From: Bacteroidota bacterium
GTDB lineage: Bacteria; Bacteroidota; Bacteroidia; Bacteroidales; JACABE01
Length of the DNA: 64,000 nt
Reading direction: 5' to 3'
Assembly: GCA_026391675.1 (NCBI GenBank)
Contig: JAPLDQ010000030.1
Span: 1-64,000 of the forward strand
A program made the position numbers and the translations under genes. Numbering within the stretch: position 1 is the first letter of the stretch; the number at the start of each line of letters is the position of its first letter. The notes below the pieces were generated by a model that saw nothing but the letters and a program-made list of their open reading frames with translations, was not told where the DNA came from and made no database searches. Shown here piece by piece: positions 16,781 through 23,517 of the stretch.

Positions 16781-16840
16781 ATTAATTCTCTGTGTAATAA
16801 ATATTTAATGATTTGCACAGAGTTACACAGAGAAAATTAA
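16781..16840. repeat. Imperfect inverted repeat with CTCTGTGT arms
   Basis: ATTAATTCTCTGTGTAA (16781-16797) faces TTACACAGAGAAAATTAA (16823-16840), complementary except for a two-base bulge. The left flank also carries repeats of CTCTGTGACT. It lies after the stop of the DUF4139 gene and upstream of pgk, and looks like a dispersed intergenic repeat more than a terminator. Confidence 0.6.
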
Positions 16841-16896
16841 GAGGTTCACAAAGACTTTTTTGACAGCCACTTCCTATAAATCTAAATTTTAAAGCA

Positions 16897-18567
16897 TTAT
16901 TTTAAAATTAAACTTTTATCACTGTCATATTTAATGGAATAGGTAAAACTGACTGTTTTTGTTTCTTTCGGTTTTAATTTTAAATTCCAACTCAATAAAC
17001 CTGTAGTTTCATTCAGTTTTCCGGTAAAGTCATCGGCAATAAAATTCACTTTTATGTCTTTATCATTGGCAATTGGAATCTGATCTTCCAGACTTAAATC
17101 AATACTTGCATTTTTATTGTTTTTAACGGTAATTTCCATGGTAATAGTTTTTAATCTTGAATTTCCAATTATCTGATCTTTTTCTTTGTCCCTGAGCTTT
17201 TTACGTTGTATTGAAATACTCTTGTCCCTGCCTAAAGACAATTCAAGCGTATCAGTAATTGTTGTAGGGTCAATAGTTGTTTCACCTACATAAGAGCCTT
17301 CGAAATAAATATTTGCTTTAGCAGCCAATAGGTTCAATTCTTCCCATCCGCTCAGTTTTGCTATTAAAAAGGCATCCTTGTCAATTTTAGGTGCAGCATA
17401 ATAATTGTAACGGGTAATAATATTTTCATTCTGCTGAACATAAACCAGATGAGGTTTTCCGTCATCAGGTATTGAATAGGGTAAATCGATATTGTATTCA
17501 ATTGCTGTAAGGCTTTGAGATTGTGTTATATATTTATAGGATCTTTCTGCTGCAGGCAGTTTAGCATCATCATAATTGCCCTGAGCACTTTGAGGAGCTT
17601 CTGCTTTTGAACTTTTCATAACAATATTGGATGTATAGCCTGTCACCGGCATAAAGTAATTCAATAACCATGAAGATAAGTAAGGTTTAATATTATTGAC
17701 AGTTGGGTTATTGGTGGATAATTTCAGTTTTACATTTTCCCAGTTTTCACCGGTATTCTGATATACATTTGCCTTTAAAGCCAATTCAAGCGGGGCATTT
17801 ATATCGTTTACACGTATATCATAGGATGCCGACCATCCGGCATTTGAAGTAAGATAGGAAACCGTGAGACTTCCAGTAACAGCTTCCCTGGCTGAAACAC
17901 TTACAATAATCTGATATCTGGGCGAATCGCTGCCAGTTTTTTCAGTGATAATTCTGTTTTTATAATCGTTCAGATCATTTAAACGTTTTTGCAATTGCGT
18001 TTTTTTAGTTAAAATTTTAGCTTCATCCCGTTTAATTTTTTGTAATTCCGTATTAATATTGCTCATTTTTGTATTGTAAAAATCCATGGCAGCCATCAGT
18101 ACAGGGAGAGAATCACTTTTCCCCCCACCGCGCATTAAAGGATTGTTATATAACATATCTTTCTGCTTATTATAAAGATCCTTTTTATCCTTGATTGCAT
18201 CAAAATCAAAATTAATTTCATTCAGTGTATCCTGAGTGGCATTGATTTTATGTTGCAAACTGGCCGGTATTAAAGACTCGGGATTTTCAGCCGGTTCAGA
18301 ATATTTAATGTTATGGCGGGTATCGAGGATAATAAAATTTCCTTTGCCTGATGATTGAATGCTTGAAACATTTGCATAAGGCGAAATCCCATCAAATACC
18401 AGTTCACTTACACCTGCCGGGATATTAATATTTGCACTTCTCTGGATTTGTGCGCCTGAAGTAAATACACAGACTTCTTTTACAGAAGATTTAAGTGTTT
18501 TTTGATTTTGTGCTATTACTGACAAATTCAATGTAAGCAAAAGCAAAACAATGCTGAATTTTTTCAT
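16897..18567 (-). CDS. DUF4139 (mucoidy inhibitor MuiA-like) secreted protein
   Basis: The 556-residue protein has a signal peptide (KKFSIVLLLLTLNLSVIAQ), an N-terminal DUF4140-type domain (VKEVCVFTSGAQIQRSANI), a central coiled coil around residues 110-215, and a C-terminal DUF4139 beta-rich domain ending in SFTYSIKYDSDKSL. This matches the MuiA-like family, whose role is unknown beyond the name given to a Bacillus/Thermus-type domain pair. It is likely periplasmic or outer-membrane associated. No TAnnTTTG box was found directly upstream. Confidence 0.85.
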   Translation of the reverse strand: MKKFSIVLLLLTLNLSVIAQNQKTLKSSVKEVCVFTSGAQIQRSANINIPAGVSELVFDGISPYANVSSIQSSGKGNFIILDTRHNIKYSEPAENPESLIPASLQHKINATQDTLNEINFDFDAIKDKKDLYNKQKDMLYNNPLMRGGGKSDSLPVLMAAMDFYNTKMSNINTELQKIKRDEAKILTKKTQLQKRLNDLNDYKNRIITEKTGSDSPRYQIIVSVSAREAVTGSLTVSYLTSNAGWSASYDIRVNDINAPLELALKANVYQNTGENWENVKLKLSTNNPTVNNIKPYLSSWLLNYFMPVTGYTSNIVMKSSKAEAPQSAQGNYDDAKLPAAERSYKYITQSQSLTAIEYNIDLPYSIPDDGKPHLVYVQQNENIITRYNYYAAPKIDKDAFLIAKLSGWEELNLLAAKANIYFEGSYVGETTIDPTTITDTLELSLGRDKSISIQRKKLRDKEKDQIIGNSRLKTITMEITVKNNKNASIDLSLEDQIPIANDKDIKVNFIADDFTGKLNETTGLLSWNLKLKPKETKTVSFTYSIKYDSDKSLILK

Positions 18568-18648
18568 GATACATCTGATTTTTTTGATAAATTAACAAAT
18601 TGATTTAGAAAAAAACTTACAAATTATATGCCACAATTAATTTTTAAT

Positions 18649-18656
18649 TATTTTTG
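18649..18656 (+). promoter_or_regulatory. -7 promoter box for the secreted unknown
   Basis: TATTTTTG matches TAnnTTTG and ends 24 bases before the ATG at 18681. A TTG reading at 18654 would overlap it. Confidence 0.6.
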
Positions 18657-18680
18657 TGCAGAATCGTTATATTTAAAATT

Positions 18681-19163
18681 ATGGAAATGAAAAATAAAAT
18701 GAAATTTGCTTTAGCTTTTATCCTTGTTTTGTTTACTTTCAAATCACTGGAATCAAAGGAATATCAGAGCCCTAAATTTATTATTGTATGTGAGATCAAT
18801 AATTACAGCAATATGATAGTTACTTCAGAAAAATTAATAAAATTCCTGATTGAGAATGACCTGGTTAATTATATCAAAAATGCAGATACAAAATTTACGA
18901 ATTTTAAAGTCATTAAAAAAGAGAACAAGCATTACAAAGCCAAGGATGTTTATTATTTGTTTGCAAGAGATAATCAGGGCTCAAAAACCTATGCATTTGA
19001 GCTTACTACAAGGGTAAATAAATTAATATTTAATTCAACCTCAATGATAAATATTTGCGAATGCAAGCAAAAGGATGAAACCGCATTTACTTTCGATACT
19101 TCAGGAATTATTACCGGATGTGTTGAAGGAAATCATACAATTACCAAACAAGAAGAAAATTAA
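18681..19163 (+). CDS. Unknown secreted protein (about 160 residues)
   Basis: I do not recognise this family. From ATG 18681 (or 18687) the protein has a signal peptide (MKFALAFILVLFTFKSLES) and then a Lys-rich mixed alpha/beta body of about 135 residues with two close Cys (ICECKQ) and a third near the end. It has its own promoter. The gap of 133 bases to the PqqD-like gene contains another, weaker promoter-like box, so membership of that operon is uncertain. Confidence 0.65.
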   Translation: MEMKNKMKFALAFILVLFTFKSLESKEYQSPKFIIVCEINNYSNMIVTSEKLIKFLIENDLVNYIKNADTKFTNFKVIKKENKHYKAKDVYYLFARDNQGSKTYAFELTTRVNKLIFNSTSMINICECKQKDETAFTFDTSGIITGCVEGNHTITKQEEN

Positions 19164-19261
19164 TAAAATTTATTGTATTGATAACCAGTAGAATATAAGC
19201 GTTTATCTAATTTTATAACTTTTTTAGTAAATTTTATAACAGCTATGCTTGTTGTAAGTAC

Positions 19262-19269
19262 TAATATTG
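19262..19269 (+). promoter_or_regulatory. Possible -7 box for the PqqD-like operon
   Basis: TAATATTG differs from TAnnTTTG at one base. It lies 27 bases before the PqqD-like ATG, the same distance as confirmed-looking boxes elsewhere in the window. Confidence 0.4.
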
Positions 19270-19296
19270 CATCTTCAATTTTTAAAATAAAACTAC

Positions 19297-19545
19297 ATGA
19301 AAATAAATAAAAATATTGCAATCAGTGATACCGGATTTGTTTTTAATCCGATCAATGGCGAATCATACTCAGTAAATCCAATTGGTGTGGAAATCGTTAA
19401 TTTTTTAAAAGAAGACAGACCTTTTGAAGAAATTTTAAAAACAATGCTGAATAAATATAGTGTTGACGAAGCTACATTTGAAAAAGATTACGCTGATTTT
19501 GTCAATATCCTGAAACATCATAATTTAATCGAAACGAATGAATAA
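19297..19545 (+). CDS. PqqD-like (RiPP recognition element) protein
   Basis: The 82-residue protein matches the PqqD fold family from end to end: a short beta start, the core YSVNPIGVEIVNFLKEDRPF (residues 24-43), then helices EEILKTMLNKYSVDEATFEKDYADFVNIL and a final HNLIE. PqqD domains bind leader peptides of ribosomally made peptides and present them to the modifying enzyme. It overlaps the ATP-grasp gene by eight bases and is the first gene of a three-gene operon closed by a terminator. No precursor peptide gene is visible nearby, so the ligand is unknown. The nearest candidate is the N-terminus of the decarboxylase two genes on. Confidence 0.82.
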   Translation: MKINKNIAISDTGFVFNPINGESYSVNPIGVEIVNFLKEDRPFEEILKTMLNKYSVDEATFEKDYADFVNILKHHNLIETNE

Positions 19546-20584
19546 ACGTAAAGTATGCATTGCTGTCAGTGGATTGAATGCTATTGACAGCCCTGGTCCC
19601 GGCGTGGCAGTTATCAGAGGTTTACGTGAGGCAAAGAGTCTGGATGTTAAGATAATAGGTTTATCTTATGAATCACTCGAACCGGGAATATATATGCACG
19701 ATATTATAGATAAAACCTATCATATTCCCTATCCGACAGCCGGTACTGATGCCTTGCTTGCACGTCTGGATTATATTAACAGTATTGAGAAAATTGATGT
19801 TATTATTCCAAACTTCGATGCTGAACTCTATTCTTTTATGAAGCTGGAAGATGCACTGAAAGCCATGAATATTCACATGTTTTTACCCTCTATTGAGCAG
19901 TTTGAAGAACGTCATAAAGTTAATTTGCCTGAATTTGGGAAAAAATACGATATAAAAGTCCCGTTTAGTAAATCAATTTTCAGTACCCACGAAATTTATA
20001 GTCTGACCGACGATTTTGAATTTCCCATGGTAATAAAAGGGAAATATTATGATGCCAGTATTGCGTATAATAGTGAACAGGCAAAAAGCTATTTTAATAA
20101 AATCAGCGCCAAATGGGGACTGCCTATTGTTGTTCAGCAATTTATACATGGAACTGAATATAACATAACAGGTCTTGGTGATGGCAAGGGAAATACGATA
20201 GCAGCTGTGCCTATGCGTAAGCAATATATTACGGATAAAGGCAAAGCCTGGGGTGGTATATCTATAGAAGATAAAAAAATGATAGCCCTGACTCATAAAT
20301 TTGTAAGCCAAACCAAGTGGCGTGGTGGATTTGAGTTAGAACTGATGAAAGGACAGGATAATGAATTCTATTTACTGGAAATCAATCCCCGTATTCCTGC
20401 ATGGATTTATCTTGCAGTAGGTGTTGGCCAGAATATCCCGGAAGCACTCGTAAAACTTGCTCTTGGTGAGGAAGTTGAAGTAATGACAGAATATGCTGTG
20501 GGTAAAATGTTTATCCGGTATGCCTGGGATATGATAGTGAGCATTGAAGAATTTCAGCAAATCTCAACAGTAGGTGAATTATAA
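19538..20584 (+). CDS. ATP-grasp ligase
   Basis: The 348-residue protein belongs to the ATP-grasp superfamily, which uses ATP to activate a carboxylate as acyl phosphate for attack by an amine or other nucleophile. Visible elements are an N-terminal Rossmann-like pre-domain (VIIPNFDAELYSF near residue 90), a lysine in PMVIKGKYYDASIAY (Lys167), a glutamate in FIHGTEYNI, and the metal-binding FYLLEINPRIPAW (Glu281, Asn283). It most resembles the carbamoyl-phosphate-synthase-like ATP-grasp proteins. The substrate cannot be read. The eight-base overlap with the PqqD-like gene implies they are made together. Confidence 0.82.
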   Translation: MNKRKVCIAVSGLNAIDSPGPGVAVIRGLREAKSLDVKIIGLSYESLEPGIYMHDIIDKTYHIPYPTAGTDALLARLDYINSIEKIDVIIPNFDAELYSFMKLEDALKAMNIHMFLPSIEQFEERHKVNLPEFGKKYDIKVPFSKSIFSTHEIYSLTDDFEFPMVIKGKYYDASIAYNSEQAKSYFNKISAKWGLPIVVQQFIHGTEYNITGLGDGKGNTIAAVPMRKQYITDKGKAWGGISIEDKKMIALTHKFVSQTKWRGGFELELMKGQDNEFYLLEINPRIPAWIYLAVGVGQNIPEALVKLALGEEVEVMTEYAVGKMFIRYAWDMIVSIEEFQQISTVGEL

Positions 20585-20611
20585 TATTAAAAATAAAATT
20601 AAAGATAAGAA

Positions 20612-21970
20612 ATGGAAAAATTAAGATATGAAAGACCGGTAATTAAAAAACTTGAAGCCGGTATGCCCAATAAATTTGGTCTCAGAACAGAATATATCCC
20701 CATGACACACATTGATGGTGTGGCTGTAAAAGATCTGGTAAAAGAATACGGATCTCCTTTATATGTGATATCAGAAGAAACTATACGTTCAACAATTAAA
20801 AAAGCAAAAAAAGCATTTACAACCAGGTATCCTAAGGTTCAGTTTGCATGGAGCTATAAAACCAACTATATTGATGCGGTTTGTAATGTATTTCATCAGG
20901 AAGGCAGCTGGGCTGAGGTTGTTTCTGGCTTTGAATATGATAAAGCTATGCGTAATGGTGTAGATGGTAAAAAAATTATTTTCAACGGACCCGATAAGAG
21001 TGAAGCTGATTTGCGTAAAGCTATTGAAAATGAATCTTTAATACACATCGACCATTTGGATGAGTTGTATACCATACTGGAACTTACTGATATAATTAAT
21101 AAACGTCCAAAAGTAGCTATCCGTATAAATATGGATACAGGTATTTATCCAATCTGGGACCGTTTTGGTTTTAATTATGAGAACGGACAAGCCTGGGATG
21201 CGTTAAATAAAATAATGCGTTCAGGTAAACTTGATCTGGTTGGTTTGCATTGTCACATCGGTACTTTTATGTTAGCTGCCAGTGCTTATGCCATTGCTGC
21301 AGGTAAATTGGCCGATCTGGCTATTGGTATTGAACAGAAATACAATCATTCCATCAAATACATTGATTTAGGCGGTGGATTTGCTTCTAAAAACACACTG
21401 AAAGGATCTTATTTACCGGGTTCAGATACCAATCCTACATTTGATGATTTTGCTGAAGCCATAACCACTACTTTGCTGAACAGTAATTTTAAGAATAACG
21501 AATTACCAACCCTTATTCTGGAAACGGGCCGGGCTTTAATTGATGATGCAGGATATCTGATTGGAAGTGTAATTGCAAACAAACGTACTTCAACAGGTAA
21601 ACGTACGACCATTATTGATATTGGTGTGAATTTGCTCTTTACCGCTTTCTGGTACGAACATAAAATAACACCGGCACAGCCTTTTACACATTATACAGAA
21701 ACTACCCAGGTATTCGGACCTTTATGTATGAATATTGATGTTGTTCGTGAAAATATTGATTTACCTTTGCTTAATAAAGGTGATCATCTGGTAATTTCAA
21801 CTATAGGTGCATATAATATGACACAATGGATGCAGTTTATTACACTCCGGCCAAATGTTGTGATGATTGATACCAATGAAAAGGTACATCTCATCCGTGA
21901 AGCTGAAAAATTAGACAGTATCACCAGTCATGAAAAAATGCCTGAACATTTGAAAAAATTTGAATTATAG
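20612..21970 (+). CDS. PLP-dependent decarboxylase, diaminopimelate/ornithine decarboxylase-like (fold type III)
   Basis: The 452-residue protein has the full residue set of fold type III decarboxylases: PLP lysine Lys83 in FAWSYKTNY, GLHCHIG (His213/His215), the phosphate-binding DLGGGF (252-257), ETGRAL (304-309, usual EPGR), the catalytic Cys372 in GPLCMNID, and Tyr401 in GAYNM. It should decarboxylate an amino acid-like substrate. About 30 extra residues precede the normal family start; they contain YERPVIKKL, which looks like the YxxPxL motif of lasso-peptide leaders read by PqqD-type domains. It lies 27 bases after the ATP-grasp gene and before a strong terminator. Ordinary LysA activity for lysine synthesis is an alternative. 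Confidence 0.85.
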   Translation: MEKLRYERPVIKKLEAGMPNKFGLRTEYIPMTHIDGVAVKDLVKEYGSPLYVISEETIRSTIKKAKKAFTTRYPKVQFAWSYKTNYIDAVCNVFHQEGSWAEVVSGFEYDKAMRNGVDGKKIIFNGPDKSEADLRKAIENESLIHIDHLDELYTILELTDIINKRPKVAIRINMDTGIYPIWDRFGFNYENGQAWDALNKIMRSGKLDLVGLHCHIGTFMLAASAYAIAAGKLADLAIGIEQKYNHSIKYIDLGGGFASKNTLKGSYLPGSDTNPTFDDFAEAITTTLLNSNFKNNELPTLILETGRALIDDAGYLIGSVIANKRTSTGKRTTIIDIGVNLLFTAFWYEHKITPAQPFTHYTETTQVFGPLCMNIDVVRENIDLPLLNKGDHLVISTIGAYNMTQWMQFITLRPNVVMIDTNEKVHLIREAEKLDSITSHEKMPEHLKKFEL

Positions 21971-22034
21971 TTTAGCTTACGCTCCATGGGATTCCGGGCG
22001 CTGAGCGGTGTCGAAGCGCAGTTGATATCAGCTT

Positions 22035-22070
22035 AAAGCCGGCAGGATTTATTTTCTGCCGGCTTTTTTT
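22035..22070 (+). terminator. Strong rho-independent terminator of the PqqD-like operon
   Basis: AAAGCCGGCAG at 22035-22045 pairs perfectly with CTGCCGGCTTT at 22056-22066 and is followed by T to 22070. It closes the operon 64 bases after the decarboxylase stop and lies just outside the left end of the insertion sequence. Confidence 0.9.
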
Positions 22071-22084
22071 GGTTAGGCATTAGG

Positions 22085-23516
22085 TGATAAGTTTCATAAG
22101 TTCGTTTACAAATTTGTTTCACAAGTTCGTTTACATTTAATTATCAAAACTGTGTCACAAGTTCGTTTACAAAACTAGAAAAGTTCTTTGAAATAATGCG
22201 TTTAATTGTCTATAAATAATTTATTATGGACAATGAAGAAATTCTTAGACAAGAAGCTGTTCGTCTTTTTACAAAAGGCATTTCAGCTAAAAAGATTAGC
22301 GAACAATTAAGTCGTACCCGGCAATGGGTTTATAAATGGGTGGATAAATTTCAAAAATCCCAAAATAAAGAATGGAGTAAAACACGTTCTAATGCTCCTC
22401 GAACAATTTTAAACAAAACGTCTATTTCATTAGAAAATACTGTTATTGAAATACGTAAACGATTGTCGAAAAATCCTTATGCACAAAAAGGAGCAATAAG
22501 TATTCTTTATGAGTTTGAACGATTAGGTATAACGCCACCTTCACTTTCAACCATTAATAGGATACTTAAACGCCAACATTTGATTGATGAAAGTTATGTG
22601 AAACAAATCAAAGAAAAGGAATATCCTGATTATTACTTTGGTGTTCAGCAAATGGATCTTATAGGTCCAAAATATTTAAAAGGAGGTTTTAAATTTTACT
22701 TCTATTGTATTATTGATACCGAGTCACATTATGCATGGATTTACCCAATTACAAATAAATCAGCTGAATGCATAACACCTTGTTTAATTGATTTTTGGAC
22801 AAATTATCGTTTACCTGATTTTCTACAGATGGATAATGAATTATCATTTAGGGGAAGCAATAGGTATCCTCGTGGATTAGGACTAATTTTAAGAATCGCT
22901 ATTTCAAACGGAGTAGCTCCTATCTTCATACCACCAGCAGAACCATGGCGAAATGGGATTGTAGAAAAGTTTAATGGAAACGTTTTAAAATACTTTTACA
23001 ACACTCAAACTTTCTATACATTTGAAGAATTGAAAGAGAAATCAAAACAATTTTGTGTTTTTCACAATGAAAATCACAGATATTCAAGTCAATCAAACAG
23101 AACTCCAAATCAAATGGTTAAGCAAAGTTTAAATGATATTAAATTGAAAAAAGATATTGATTTAAGTCCTAAAATTATCATTGAAGAAGGAAAGTTAATT
23201 TTCATCCGATTCGTTAGGAGTGACCAGAAATTGTCTATCTTAAATACCACTTTCATACTAAAAAAAGAATTAATATACAGTTATGTTGTAGCACAAATCA
23301 TTATAGAAAAACATATATTGATTGTTCTGCAAAATAATACTGTGCATCACATTTACCCATTTATTATGCCTCTGTCTTAAAAATTTCTTAACGCAATATG
23401 TCAATGAACTACTGATATTTTAATCGCCTTAGAAGCGAAATCCCTAGGGATTTGTAAACGAACTTATGAAACGAATTAGGTTCTTTAGAATGTAAACGAA
23501 CTTATGATATGTAACA
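22085..23516 (+). mobile_element. Insertion sequence, IS481/IS21-like, with reiterated ends
   Basis: A single transposase gene is bounded by inverted repeats. A 19-base motif (TTCATAAGTTCGTTTACA type) occurs three times in direct orientation on the left (22092-22110, 22117-22135, 22153-22171) and twice inverted on the right (23453-23471, 23491-23509). The outermost copies can be extended to TG...CA ends at 22085 and 23516, giving about 1432 bp. No target-site duplication is obvious. Repeated end motifs and TG/CA ends recall IS21, but there is no istB-like ATPase gene. The exact ends are inferred. Confidence 0.78.
22226..23380 (+). CDS. DDE transposase (retroviral integrase core)
   Basis: The 384-residue protein starts with a helix-turn-helix (residues about 5-40: RQEAVRLFTKGISAKKISEQ then SRTRQWVYKWVDKF), a second DNA-binding region to about residue 125, and an rve integrase core. 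The catalytic triad appears to be Asp144 (QQMDLIGP), Asp203 (LQMDNEL) and Glu247 (RNGIVEKFN). The frame is intact, so the element may be active. It resembles IS481-type single-gene transposases; the IstA of IS21 is the alternative, but istB is absent. Confidence 0.88.
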   Translation: MDNEEILRQEAVRLFTKGISAKKISEQLSRTRQWVYKWVDKFQKSQNKEWSKTRSNAPRTILNKTSISLENTVIEIRKRLSKNPYAQKGAISILYEFERLGITPPSLSTINRILKRQHLIDESYVKQIKEKEYPDYYFGVQQMDLIGPKYLKGGFKFYFYCIIDTESHYAWIYPITNKSAECITPCLIDFWTNYRLPDFLQMDNELSFRGSNRYPRGLGLILRIAISNGVAPIFIPPAEPWRNGIVEKFNGNVLKYFYNTQTFYTFEELKEKSKQFCVFHNENHRYSSQSNRTPNQMVKQSLNDIKLKKDIDLSPKIIIEEGKLIFIRFVRSDQKLSILNTTFILKKELIYSYVVAQIIIEKHILIVLQNNTVHHIYPFIMPLS

Positions 23517-23517
23517 G

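Noticed and set aside
19244-19297. Short frame before the PqqD-like gene as a RiPP precursor
   Set aside because: It has only about 17 codons, no leader motif and no core-like region, and overlaps the promoter-like box.
22085-23516. Target-site duplication around the insertion sequence
   Set aside because: Flanks of 4-8 bases outside the inferred ends do not match; the ends may be set a few bases wrong or the duplication has decayed.
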